From contig JAZPYE010000017.1 of assembly GCA_045544035.1 (NCBI GenBank), positions 124,001 to 188,000 of the forward strand: a stretch of DNA of 64,000 nt, read 5' to 3'. The stretch comes from SIG587 sp045544035. Its GTDB lineage: Bacteria > Bacillota > Clostridia > Oscillospirales > Acutalibacteraceae. The stretch's first letter is position 1; every line of letters starts with the position of its first letter. The position numbers and the translations under genes were made by a program. The notes beneath the pieces are model-generated. The model was not told the origin of the DNA. It saw only the letters and a list, made by a program, of their open reading frames with translations, and ran no database searches. Shown piece after piece: positions 33,838-42,500 of the stretch.

Positions 33838-34620
33838 TTAAGCAATAATGCAGCCGTTGGGGCAAACCTTTGCACACTCACCGCAACCAGAGCAGAGCTC
33901 CTGATTAATTGAGGCAAGGTTATCGGTAATTGTTATAGCGCCCGTCGGGCAGGTTTTAGCACACTTTGTGCAACCAATGCAGGCATTCTTACAGGCCTTC
34001 ATTGCAACGCCGCCCTTGTCTTTATTAGAACAGGCAACTGCAAATTTATAATCGGCAGGCAAAATGGAGATAAGCCCTTTTGGGCAGACCTTTGCACAAA
34101 GTCCACAGGCACCGCAAAGGTCCTTATCAACCTTTGCAACACCACCATCCAGCGAAATTGCCTTTTGGTCGCAGGCTGCGGCGCAGTCACCAAGGCCAAT
34201 ACAACCATATTGACAGGCAAGGGGGCCGTTGTAAAGAAGGGCTGCTGCGGCGCAGGTGTTAATGCCTTCATAACGATATTTTGAAACGGTTTTTTCATTG
34301 GTTTTGCCGCAGGCAACAAAGGCAACCTTTCTTTCAACAGTAACCTCAACACCGAGAATTTCAGAAAGTTCAGCGGCTGTCTTTTCGCCGCCAACAGGGC
34401 ATTTGTTGCATTCGGCTTCGCCCTTTGCGATAGCCTCAGCGTAGCCGTCACAGCCTGAATATCCGCAGGCGCCGCAGTTGGCGCCTGGCAAAGCCCCACG
34501 AATTGCTTCCACCTTTTCATCGGTGGGAACAGCCAAAAACTTTGAGGCAAAGGAAAGACCAACACCGCAGATAAGGGCGATAACACCAACAACGGCGGCG
34601 GCTAATAAAATCTCTACCAT
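33838..34620 (-). CDS. rnfB: Rnf complex subunit B (iron-sulfur)
   Basis: A 260-residue subunit. An N-terminal membrane helix is followed by CGACGYSGCDGYAEA...CNKCPVG, the 4Fe-4S motif of RnfB, and then by several ferredoxin-type motifs (CGACGLCAKVCP, CIGCTKCAKTCP, CSGCGECAKVCP). It accepts electrons from reduced ferredoxin. Last gene of the rnfCDGEAB operon, which uses the ferredoxin-to-NAD drop to export Na+ or H+. Confidence 0.96.
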   Translation of the reverse strand: MVEILLAAAVVGVIALICGVGLSFASKFLAVPTDEKVEAIRGALPGANCGACGYSGCDGYAEAIAKGEAECNKCPVGGEKTAAELSEILGVEVTVERKVAFVACGKTNEKTVSKYRYEGINTCAAAALLYNGPLACQYGCIGLGDCAAACDQKAISLDGGVAKVDKDLCGACGLCAKVCPKGLISILPADYKFAVACSNKDKGGVAMKACKNACIGCTKCAKTCPTGAITITDNLASINQELCSGCGECAKVCPNGCIIA

Positions 34621-34621
34621 A

Positions 34622-35203
34622 TTATTTGCCTCCTATTCCCGCAAAGCCGAGGAAGGAGAGGGAAACAATGGCCGCCGCAATAAGGGTAATTGGCAGACCC
34701 TTAAGACCCTCGGGAATGTCGGCTTCATCAAGTTTTTCTCTGACCCCTGCGAAAATGACCATCGCAAGCAGGAAACCTAGTCCTGCGGAAAGGGCATTTA
34801 CAAGGGATTCAAGGAAGGTGAGCTCCTTTGTGAAATTGAGAATTGTAATACCCAAAACTGCGCAGTTGGTGGTGATAAGAGGTAGGTAAATACCAAGTGC
34901 CGAGTAAAGGGGAGGGGAGAATTTCTTAATTGCAATTTCCAAAAGCTGAACAATGGCGGCAATTATAAGAATAAATACAATGGTTTGAAGATAGGCAAGA
35001 CCGCCAGGCACTAAAATGTAGGCGTAAATGGGATATGTAGCGGCGGTGGCAATAAGCATAACCGCTGTAACTGCTACACCCATTGAGGCCGCAGTAGGTA
35101 CCTTTTTAGAAACGCCGAGGAAGGGACAAATACCGAGGAATTTTGACAAAATCATATTCTCGGTGAGAAGTCCTGCAAGCAAAATGGAAATAAAATTACT
35201 CAT
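34622..35203 (-). CDS. rnfA: Rnf complex subunit A
   Basis: A 193-residue membrane subunit with six predicted helices, homologous to NqrE. NMILSKFLGICPFLGVSKK carries a Cys of the intramembrane iron-sulfur site shared with RnfE, and LITTNCAVLG the second. It overlaps rnfE by eight bases. Confidence 0.95.
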   Translation of the reverse strand: MSNFISILLAGLLTENMILSKFLGICPFLGVSKKVPTAASMGVAVTAVMLIATAATYPIYAYILVPGGLAYLQTIVFILIIAAIVQLLEIAIKKFSPPLYSALGIYLPLITTNCAVLGITILNFTKELTFLESLVNALSAGLGFLLAMVIFAGVREKLDEADIPEGLKGLPITLIAAAIVSLSFLGFAGIGGK

Positions 35204-35939
35204 TACCGCTTACCTCCTCGCTGTTTTTTGTTTCTTCGGTGTTGGTTTCGGCCTTTTGTGGCTCAACTTCACTGCAATCTTCACCGCAGGCACTACAGTT
35301 TCCGGGGCAACCGCCACAACCTAAGCTTTTAACGGGCTTTTTGCCCATGGCAGTGGCAAGCTTATTGGAAACGGCAACCAAAATGCCGAACACAAAGAAG
35401 CCGCCGGGGGGCAAAATCATAACAATCATGGGGTCAATAAATGATGATGTGATGGGCAGACCGAAAACCGAGCCTGCGCCGATAAGTTCTCTTATTGCGC
35501 CCATAAGGGTGATAACTGCAGTAAAGCCAACGCCCATTCCAATGCCATCTAAAATGCTGGGTAAAACGGGATTTTTGCAGGCAAACATTTCAGCACGGGC
35601 CAAAATGATGCAGTTAACAACGATAAGCGGCAGGTAAATGCCGAGAGCGGCATCAATATCGGGTAAAAATGCTTTAACAAGCATTTGGATAATTGTAACA
35701 AAGCTTGCAATAATGGTGATGAAGGCGGGAATTCTAACCTTGTCGGGAATGACATTTCGAAGCAGGGAAATAACAAGGTTTGAACCAACGAGAACAAGTG
35801 TTGCCGCAACACCCATTCCAATGCCGTTAATGGCGGCGGTGGTGATTGCCAGGGTGGGGCAGGTGCCGAGCACCAGGCGCAAAACAGGGTTTTCCTTAAT
35901 GAGACCATTGGTGAAATATTTAAGGTTTTTATTACTCAT
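35196..35939 (-). CDS. rnfE: Rnf complex subunit E, with Cys-rich C-terminal tail
   Basis: A 247-residue membrane subunit homologous to NqrD: ENPVLRLVLGTCPTLAIT and LIVVNCIILARAE hold the paired Cys residues. After the last helix there is an unusual soluble tail of about 55 residues that begins KSLGCGGCPGNCSACGEDC, five closely spaced Cys, then a Glu-rich end. The family usually stops soon after the last helix. The tail could bind metal or a cluster. Confidence 0.93.
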   Translation of the reverse strand: MSNKNLKYFTNGLIKENPVLRLVLGTCPTLAITTAAINGIGMGVAATLVLVGSNLVISLLRNVIPDKVRIPAFITIIASFVTIIQMLVKAFLPDIDAALGIYLPLIVVNCIILARAEMFACKNPVLPSILDGIGMGVGFTAVITLMGAIRELIGAGSVFGLPITSSFIDPMIVMILPPGGFFVFGILVAVSNKLATAMGKKPVKSLGCGGCPGNCSACGEDCSEVEPQKAETNTEETKNSEEVSGNE

Positions 35940-36555
35940 TTTTGGTTCCCTCCTGTTCTGATGCTACCGAAACAGCGGCATCACCAAAATTGTCACTGTA
36001 AAGGGTAAGCGCCTCATTAACGGCTTTTGTTACAGCCCTTGAAGAAATGGTTGCACCCGTTACAGCGTTAATTTCATTATTTGTGGCATTTGCACCGTTT
36101 TTAACAACGGTTATTTCACCTGATAAGCCTAAAAACTGTGAGTAAAAGCCTTCTTTAGTAACATTTTGTCCGAGTCCTGGTGTTTCATCAGATGCCGAAA
36201 GAATGGAAACGGCAAGAATTTTTCCTGCAGGGTCAACGGCGGTCATAACACTAATGTCGCCGCCATAGCCCGCCCCGCTTGTTACAAAGATATAACCTGC
36301 AACGGCACCGTTTTTTTCGGCTGTGTATATTTCCTTGCCTTCGGTTTTTGTGTAATCCTCAGCAGGAAGCACCTCCTGCATTGCGGCAATCTTTGTTTCT
36401 TCCTCTAATTTTGTAATTTGACCTGCGGTTAAAAGGTTTGTAACACCTAAAAGAAGGGTTGCCACAAGGCAGATGATAAAAAGAGTTGCGCTGGGAACAA
36501 TAATTTCTTTATTTTTCTTAATAAAATCAACAATTAAATCCCAAATTTTACGCAT
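35932..36555 (-). CDS. rnfG: Rnf complex subunit G (covalent FMN)
   Basis: A 207-residue subunit with one N-terminal membrane helix and an extracytoplasmic FMN domain. The covalent flavin site is VTGATISSRAV, with the last Thr of TGAT (about residue 169) as acceptor. GLGQNVTKEGFYSQF is also typical. It overlaps its neighbours by eight bases on each side. Confidence 0.95.
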   Translation of the reverse strand: MRKIWDLIVDFIKKNKEIIVPSATLFIICLVATLLLGVTNLLTAGQITKLEEETKIAAMQEVLPAEDYTKTEGKEIYTAEKNGAVAGYIFVTSGAGYGGDISVMTAVDPAGKILAVSILSASDETPGLGQNVTKEGFYSQFLGLSGEITVVKNGANATNNEINAVTGATISSRAVTKAVNEALTLYSDNFGDAAVSVASEQEGTKNE

Positions 36556-37468
36556 TTTTGTTGTCCTCCCATCCGAAAGGTTTGAAAGAGGGCAAACGGT
36601 TTATGTGAGGGGTCAAAATATTCATAATAAGAATGGAGTATGAAACACCCTCGGGCAGGGAAGCAAATTCCCTTATTATAACGGTGAGAATACCGCAACT
36701 AACACCGAAAATAGCCATTCCCCAAGGAGTTTTGGGCGTGGTAACATAGTCGGTTGCCATAAATATTGCGCCAAGGAGCAATCCACCCGATAAAATGCAG
36801 GTTAAAGGATTTCCGCCAAGGCACAGGGTAAAGAGTGCGGCGGAACCGATGAAGCACAAGGGGATGATGGGGGAAATAATGCGGCGCACAAGCAAATAAG
36901 CGAAGCCGATAAGCAGCATAAGTGCGCTGGTTTCACCAATTGAGCCCGCGTGGGTGCCTAAAAACAGTTCCTTAAGGGTGTAGGCGGCAGGTTCGGATGC
37001 AAGTGGGGTTGCACTGCTGACAACATCAGAAAATGGGGGATGAAAGGTTGTCATAGCGGCGGGGAAAGAAACCAGCAAAACAATTCTCGCAGTAATTGCA
37101 GGGTTTGCAAAGTTTTGACCAAGACCGCCAAACATCTCTTTAACAACAATAATGGCTATTGCGCTACCGATAATTCCCATCCAAACGGGGAGCCTAGGCG
37201 GCAGGTTAAGGGCTAAAAGAAGTCCTGTGACAACGGCACTTAAATCCCCAATGGTGTAGGGCTTTTTCAATATAAGGCACCACAAAAATTCGCTGAGCAC
37301 AGCGGCCAAAACACAAGAAACGATTAAAAGTGCCGCTGAAAGGCCAAAAAGTATAACACCGAAAACAGTGGCGGGTGCAAGGGCAATTATAACATCAAGC
37401 ATAATATCCCTTGTGGAAACCTCGCTTCTAATGTGAGGGGAGGAGGAAACAACTAGCTTTTTATTCAT
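36548..37468 (-). CDS. rnfD: Rnf complex subunit D
   Basis: A 306-residue membrane subunit homologous to NqrB, with about nine helices. SSATPLASE marks the flavin attachment region, which in the family reads S/TxAT. GGLGQNFANPAITARI and ATDYVTTPKTPWG are conserved loops. Overlaps rnfC by four bases. Confidence 0.95.
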   Translation of the reverse strand: MNKKLVVSSSPHIRSEVSTRDIMLDVIIALAPATVFGVILFGLSAALLIVSCVLAAVLSEFLWCLILKKPYTIGDLSAVVTGLLLALNLPPRLPVWMGIIGSAIAIIVVKEMFGGLGQNFANPAITARIVLLVSFPAAMTTFHPPFSDVVSSATPLASEPAAYTLKELFLGTHAGSIGETSALMLLIGFAYLLVRRIISPIIPLCFIGSAALFTLCLGGNPLTCILSGGLLLGAIFMATDYVTTPKTPWGMAIFGVSCGILTVIIREFASLPEGVSYSILIMNILTPHINRLPSFKPFGWEDNKNA

Positions 37469-38805
37469 TTTGCATTCCTCCTCATTTCGTTTTTAGCAAT
37501 TCGCATTGCCTGCACAAGTTCTCTCTTTGCAGGGCAAACAAAAGAACAGCAGCCGCATTCCATGCAGTAGCTCACATTCATTTTCAAAAATAAATCGGCA
37601 TCAAGCTTTTTTCTTGAAACCTTTGCCTCAACTGCTGCAGGGGTTAAGTTCATAGGACAGGCGGCAATGCAACGACCACATTTAATACAGGCTGTGGAAA
37701 TATGGGGCTTCTTTTCCTTAAAGCACAAAATTGCATTGTTGGGTTTTGCAATAACAACATCGGTTGAAACAATTGCATTGCCCATCATAGGACCGCCCAA
37801 AACAATTTTGTCAGGCTCCTGGGTAAAGCCGCCGCAGAACTGAATAATTTCCTCGGCAGAGGTTCCAATGGGCACAAGAACATTACAGGGATTTTTAATT
37901 ACATCACCATCAACCGTGATGCGTTTTGTAACAAGGGGCATACCTGTTCTAATATATTTTGAAAGTGCGGAAATACTTGTAATGTTCATTACAATGCAGC
38001 CAACGTCGCTTGGGAGCTTGCCAAGGGGAAGCTTTCTTTTTGTTGTGCTGTAAATGAGCACCTTTTCAGCGCCCTGAGGATAACGGGATTTAAGGCGCAT
38101 AACCTTAACCTCATCTTCGGCATCATATTTTTCCGAAGCAATTTCGGCAAGTTTTTTAAGTGCCTTCGGTTTGTTGTCCTCAACACCGATAATAACCTTT
38201 TTAAGGCCTAAAATTCGCTTAACAAGGTAAATACCATTCAAAATATCTTCGGCGTTTTCCATACACTCTCTATAATCGGCAGTGATGTAAGGCTCACACT
38301 CGGCACCATTGATGATAAGAGTGTCAAGCTCAACGCCTGGGCGTTTAGTAAGTTTAACATGGGCAGGGAAGCCTGCGCCGCCAAGGCCAACGAGACCGCA
38401 CTCCCTTGCCGCCTTAACAAGTTCTTCTTCGGTTTCAACCTTAACGGGGGCAATTTGGGGGTCGGGCTCCATAAGACCATCAGATTCAATGAACACCATT
38501 TTAACGGGTTTTCCGTTTGCGGGAATAACATCGGCAATTTTTGTAACGGTTCCGGAAACACTTGAATGTACGGGTGCGCAAACCAGTTTTTCACTATCTC
38601 CGATTTTTGTTCCAACGAAAACCTTGTCACCTGCTTTAACGGTAGGCTCACAGGGAACACCAATGTGCTGTTGAAGGGGGATTGCTACGCTTTTAGGTGG
38701 TGGCATAATAATTGTTTCAAATTCAGCTGTGCCTTTAAAATGGGGTAGCGTTGCGCCACCTAAAGACCTGCCGACACTATGTAAAATAGTCTCTTTTTTG
38801 TCCAC
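37465..38805 (-). CDS. rnfC: Rnf complex subunit C (NADH-binding, 2x[4Fe-4S])
   Basis: A 446-residue peripheral subunit. GLVGLGGAGFPAHVKLT is the NAD/FMN-binding signature; the C terminus has CIKCGRCIAACPMNLTP and CMECGCCSFVCPAKREL. Translation starts at GTG (38805), eight bases after GGAGG. First gene of the operon. Confidence 0.96.
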   Translation of the reverse strand: MDKKETILHSVGRSLGGATLPHFKGTAEFETIIMPPPKSVAIPLQQHIGVPCEPTVKAGDKVFVGTKIGDSEKLVCAPVHSSVSGTVTKIADVIPANGKPVKMVFIESDGLMEPDPQIAPVKVETEEELVKAARECGLVGLGGAGFPAHVKLTKRPGVELDTLIINGAECEPYITADYRECMENAEDILNGIYLVKRILGLKKVIIGVEDNKPKALKKLAEIASEKYDAEDEVKVMRLKSRYPQGAEKVLIYSTTKRKLPLGKLPSDVGCIVMNITSISALSKYIRTGMPLVTKRITVDGDVIKNPCNVLVPIGTSAEEIIQFCGGFTQEPDKIVLGGPMMGNAIVSTDVVIAKPNNAILCFKEKKPHISTACIKCGRCIAACPMNLTPAAVEAKVSRKKLDADLFLKMNVSYCMECGCCSFVCPAKRELVQAMRIAKNEMRRNAK

Positions 38806-38835
38806 ACATATTCCTCCTTATAGTAATACTAACAT

Positions 38836-38864
38836 ATTATACAATATATAGCGCTTATTTTCAA
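38836..38864 (-). promoter_or_regulatory. Promoter of the rnf operon
   Basis: TTGAAA, 17-base spacer, TATAAT on the minus strand, 31 bases before the rnfC GTG. It shares a ~220-base intergenic region with the divergent decarboxylase promoter. Confidence 0.85.
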
Positions 38865-38924
38865 GAGTTTATTTATAATATAACTATATATAATTAAATT
38901 TTTACATTATTTTACAAAAACATA

Positions 38925-38953
38925 TTGATAATTTTTTTAGATTATAGTATAAT
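38925..38953 (+). promoter_or_regulatory. Promoter of the oxaloacetate decarboxylase operon
   Basis: TTGATA, 17-base spacer, TATAAT, 72 bases before the first gene. Confidence 0.84.
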
Positions 38954-39024
38954 AACTTTGATTTAGGCTTTTTGCACTAAAATATAAAAAAATAATATAT
39001 TTTTCGGGAAGGAGCGAAAAAAAT

Positions 39025-39324
39025 ATGGGAGAAGTTTCCATTGCATTTGTTTGTGCGCTGGGAATCAGCACCGTTTTTATCGGTCTTATTTGCATTGTTC
39101 TGCTTTGCAAGGTTATAGGCCTTATTTGCGGTCAATCATCAAGCGCCAAAGAGACAAGTTCACAGCAGCCTAAAGCGGCAGGTGCACCTGCAACAGTTAA
39201 TAACACTGCAAAAGATGTTAACATTAACCGTGGTGAGATTGTTGCAGCAATATCTGCAGCCATTGCTGAGGAACTCGGAACTAAGGTAACGGGTATTAAA
39301 ATTGTATCAATTAAAAAAATTTAA
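39025..39324 (+). CDS. oadG: Na+-translocating decarboxylase gamma subunit
   Basis: A 99-residue OadG-family protein: one N-terminal membrane helix (VCALGISTVFIGLICIVLLC) and a hydrophilic tail with an Ala/Pro/Ser linker. The gamma subunit holds the alpha and beta subunits together. GGAAGGAG precedes the ATG. Gene order gamma-carrier-beta-alpha follows. Confidence 0.87.
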   Translation: MGEVSIAFVCALGISTVFIGLICIVLLCKVIGLICGQSSSAKETSSQQPKAAGAPATVNNTAKDVNINRGEIVAAISAAIAEELGTKVTGIKIVSIKKI

Positions 39325-39335
39325 AGGTGATAAAA

Positions 39336-39692
39336 ATGAAAAAATATAATGTTAATGTAAACGGAACAAATTATGAAGTAGTTATTGAAGAAGCAAACGG
39401 CGCTGAAATTGCAGCCGCTCCCACAGCAGCTCCTGTTACTGCCACCGCTCCTGCACCCGCAGCAGCACCTGCAGCAGGTGGAGAAACCGTTACTAGCCCC
39501 ATGCCCGGCAATATTCTTGCTGTTAATGTAACAGTTGGTAAGGCGGTTAAGAAGGGCGATGTTCTTATGGTGCTTGAAGCAATGAAGATGGAGAACGAAA
39601 TTATGTCCCCCGTTGATGGCACCGTAAATGCAGTTAATGTTTCCAAGGGTGCATCTGTTGAAACCGGAACCGTTCTTTGCACAATTGCTTAG
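39336..39692 (+). CDS. Biotin carboxyl carrier protein of the decarboxylase
   Basis: A 118-residue protein: an N-terminal beta strand region, an Ala/Pro linker (residues 25-50) and a biotinyl domain with LEAMKMENE, biotinylated Lys84. It carries CO2 between the carboxyltransferase and the membrane beta subunit. The ATG at 39336 follows AAAGGTGAT. Confidence 0.95.
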   Translation: MKKYNVNVNGTNYEVVIEEANGAEIAAAPTAAPVTATAPAPAAAPAAGGETVTSPMPGNILAVNVTVGKAVKKGDVLMVLEAMKMENEIMSPVDGTVNAVNVSKGASVETGTVLCTIA

Positions 39693-39716
39693 ATTTTCTT
39701 TTTTGGTGAATAGGCT

Positions 39717-41021
39717 ATGTTAGAACAAATTATGAATTTTATCAGGCAAATGGGATTTTATTTGCTTGGTGCGAACTTTTTAAATGACACAACCGTTTTT
39801 AACGAGCTTCTCGGCAGAGATGTTGTTATTGCTGCAGGCTGGAAAAGCCTTGTTATGATTCTTGTATCATTGCTTCTCCTTTGGCTTGCTATTAAAAAAC
39901 AGTTTGAACCCCTGCTTTTAATCGGTATCGCCTTTGGTATGCTCCTAACCAACCTTCCCGGCGCAGGAATGTACAGTGGCGACCTTTGGACCGAATTTAT
40001 GACCAAGGGTTCGGATTATTATCACGATTATGGCTTTATCCTTGCAAACGGTGGACTTTTGGATATTTTATATATAGGTGTTAAAACCTGTGTTTATCCT
40101 TGCCTTATCTTTATCGGCATCGGTGCTATGACCGATTTCAGTCCGCTTATTTCTAATCCTAAGAGCCTGCTTCTCGGCGCAGCCGCACAAATTGGTATTT
40201 TTGCCACCTTCGTGGGCACTCGCCTTATCGGTTTCACCGGTGATGAAGCTGCTTCAATCGGTATCATTGGTGGCGCTGATGGTCCTACTGCAATTTTCGT
40301 AACAACACAGCTTGCTCCTCATTTGCTTGGCGCAATTGCTGTTGCGGCTTATTCTTACATGGCGCTGGTTCCCGTAATTCAGCCCCCTATTATGAAGCTG
40401 CTCACAACCAAGAAAGAACGCCAGATTGTTATGAAGCCTTTGCGCTCCGTTTCAAAAACCGAAAAGATTATTTTCCCCATTGCGGTTACAATTTTTGTTT
40501 CTCTCCTCGTTCCCTCGGCAACTCCCCTTGTAGGTTGCCTAATGCTTGGCAACCTTTGGAAGGAATCTGGCGTTGCAGAGCGACTTTGTAAAACTGCTCA
40601 AAACGAGCTGATGAACATTGTAACCATTTTCCTTGGAATTTCGGTTGGCGCAACTGCAACAGCTTCAACCTTCCTGCAAACGAACAGAGATACCGTTATT
40701 AATCTCGGCGGCAACGAAATCACCCTGCTGCGTCTTCCCACAATTGAAATCATTGTGATGGGTGTTGTGGCATTCGGCGTTGCAACTGCCTGTGGTGTTA
40801 TCTTTGCAAAGGTTATGAACCTGTTTACAAAGAATAAAATTAATCCTCTCATCGGCTCTGCCGGTGTTTCGGCAGTTCCCATGGCGGCCCGCGTTTCACA
40901 AATGGTCGGTCAAAAGGAAAATCCCTCAAACTTCTTGCTTATGCACGCAATGGGTCCCAATGTTGCAGGTGTTATTGGCTCTGCAATCGCGGCTGGTGTG
41001 CTTATAGCATTATTTGGTTAA
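39717..41021 (+). CDS. oadB: Na+-translocating decarboxylase beta subunit
   Basis: A 434-residue membrane subunit with about 11 helices that decarboxylates carboxybiotin and exports Na+. GGADGPTAIFVTTQLAPHLLG carries the conserved Asp of the Na+ path; LVPVIQPPIMKLLTTKKER and PLIGSAGVSAVPMAARVSQ are typical. A shorter paralogue is encoded at 55711. Confidence 0.95.
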   Translation: MLEQIMNFIRQMGFYLLGANFLNDTTVFNELLGRDVVIAAGWKSLVMILVSLLLLWLAIKKQFEPLLLIGIAFGMLLTNLPGAGMYSGDLWTEFMTKGSDYYHDYGFILANGGLLDILYIGVKTCVYPCLIFIGIGAMTDFSPLISNPKSLLLGAAAQIGIFATFVGTRLIGFTGDEAASIGIIGGADGPTAIFVTTQLAPHLLGAIAVAAYSYMALVPVIQPPIMKLLTTKKERQIVMKPLRSVSKTEKIIFPIAVTIFVSLLVPSATPLVGCLMLGNLWKESGVAERLCKTAQNELMNIVTIFLGISVGATATASTFLQTNRDTVINLGGNEITLLRLPTIEIIVMGVVAFGVATACGVIFAKVMNLFTKNKINPLIGSAGVSAVPMAARVSQMVGQKENPSNFLLMHAMGPNVAGVIGSAIAAGVLIALFG

Positions 41022-41035
41022 GGAGAAATTTTTAA

Positions 41036-42448
41036 ATGGCTAAATTAAACATTACAGATACTATTTTGCGTGATGCCCACCAGTCACAGGCGGCAACACG
41101 TATGCGCATTGACGATATGCTTCCTGCCCTTGAAAAGCTTGACAAAATCGGCTACTGGTCGGTTGAATGCTGGGGCGGCGCTACCTTTGATGTTTGTATG
41201 CGCTTTTTAAATGAAGACCCCTGGGAGCGCCTTCGTAAAATCAGAAAGGCAATGCCCAACACAAAGCTTCAAATGCTTCTTCGCGGTCAGAATCTGCTTG
41301 GCTACAAGCACTATTCCGATGATGTTGTTGATGCTTTTGTTAAGAAGTCCATTGAAAACGGTATTGATGTTATTCGTATTTTTGATGCCCTTAATGACAC
41401 TAGAAATATGAGAGCCGCAATGGAGGCCTGCAAAAAGTATGGCGGCATCTGTGAAGCAGGTATGAGCTATACAATAAGCCCTGTTCATAACGAGGAATAT
41501 TTCGTTAACCTTGCAAAAGAGCTTGAAAAAATGGGCGCAGATGTTATCTGCATTAAGGATATGGCAAACCTGTTGCTTCCCTATGATGCTTATTCTCTTG
41601 TTAAAAAGCTTAAGGAGAATGTTAAGGTTCCCATTCACCTTCACACCCACAATACAACCGGTACCGGTGATATGACCTATTTAATGGCAGCTCAAGCAGG
41701 TGTTGACATTGTTGACACCGCTCTTTCACCCTTGGCTAACGGCACTGCAAACCCTGCAACCGAAGCACTTGTTGCAACTTTACAGGGCACCGAGCGCGAC
41801 ACAGGTCTTGACCTTAACGCTCTGGCCGAGGTTGCCGCACACTTTAGAACCGTTGCCGATAAAATGAAGGCAGAGGGTATTCTTGACCCCAAGGTGCTAA
41901 GTGTTGACACCAAAACCCTTATTTACCAGGTTCCCGGCGGTATGCTTTCCAACATGATTTCACAGCTCAAACAGGCTGGAAAAGAGGATAAATATTACGA
42001 TGTTCTTGCCGAGGTTCCAAGGGTTCGTGAGGACTTCGGTTTCCCTCCCCTTGTAACACCTACCAGCCAAATTGTGGGCACACAGGCTGTTATGAATGTT
42101 ATTTCAGGCGAACGTTATAAAATGGTTCCCAAAGAATCAAAGGGTCTTCTTCGCGGTGAGTATGGTAAGCTTCCCGGCACCGTTAACGAGGAAGTCAGAA
42201 AGAAGGCAATCGGCGATGATGAGGTTATCACCTGCCGCCCTGCAGATAAATTGGAGCCTGAGTTTGAAAAGTATCGCATTGAGGCAGGCGACCTTGCAAG
42301 ATGCGATGAGGATGTTCTCTCTTATGCTCTGTTCCCGCAGGTTGCTTCAAAATTCTTGGCCGAAAAATATGCCGAGAAAAAGGAACCCGCAGCCGATGAA
42401 AACGCTGTTCGCACTTTGTATGTTCAGGATTTATCGGGCAATTTCTAA
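41036..42448 (+). CDS. oadA: Oxaloacetate decarboxylase alpha subunit (carboxyltransferase)
   Basis: A 470-residue carboxyltransferase that moves the carboxyl group of oxaloacetate to biotin. TILRDAHQSQAATRM is the OadA/PycB signature, and HLHTHNTTG the metal-binding motif. It lacks a biotinyl domain, which is supplied by the separate carrier gene. By family the substrate is oxaloacetate; a methylmalonyl-CoA enzyme would look different here. Confidence 0.94.
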   Translation: MAKLNITDTILRDAHQSQAATRMRIDDMLPALEKLDKIGYWSVECWGGATFDVCMRFLNEDPWERLRKIRKAMPNTKLQMLLRGQNLLGYKHYSDDVVDAFVKKSIENGIDVIRIFDALNDTRNMRAAMEACKKYGGICEAGMSYTISPVHNEEYFVNLAKELEKMGADVICIKDMANLLLPYDAYSLVKKLKENVKVPIHLHTHNTTGTGDMTYLMAAQAGVDIVDTALSPLANGTANPATEALVATLQGTERDTGLDLNALAEVAAHFRTVADKMKAEGILDPKVLSVDTKTLIYQVPGGMLSNMISQLKQAGKEDKYYDVLAEVPRVREDFGFPPLVTPTSQIVGTQAVMNVISGERYKMVPKESKGLLRGEYGKLPGTVNEEVRKKAIGDDEVITCRPADKLEPEFEKYRIEAGDLARCDEDVLSYALFPQVASKFLAEKYAEKKEPAADENAVRTLYVQDLSGNF

Positions 42449-42452
42449 ATTT

Positions 42453-42479
42453 AAAAAGGGCGCAAATGCGCCCTTTTTT
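42453..42479 (+). terminator. Terminator of the decarboxylase operon
   Basis: Stem AAGGGCGCA / TGCGCCCTT with a 2-base loop extension, then a T run. Confidence 0.87.
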
Positions 42480-42500
42480 GCTACATATTAAGGTGATATA

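Noticed and set aside
38954..39024. Possible operator between rnf and the decarboxylase genes
   Set aside because: Only AT-rich sequence; no palindrome convincing enough to report.
41036..42448. Pyruvate carboxylase subunit B instead of a decarboxylase alpha subunit
   Set aside because: The sequence alone allows it, but the gamma, biotin carrier and Na+-pumping beta genes in the same operon favour the decarboxylase.
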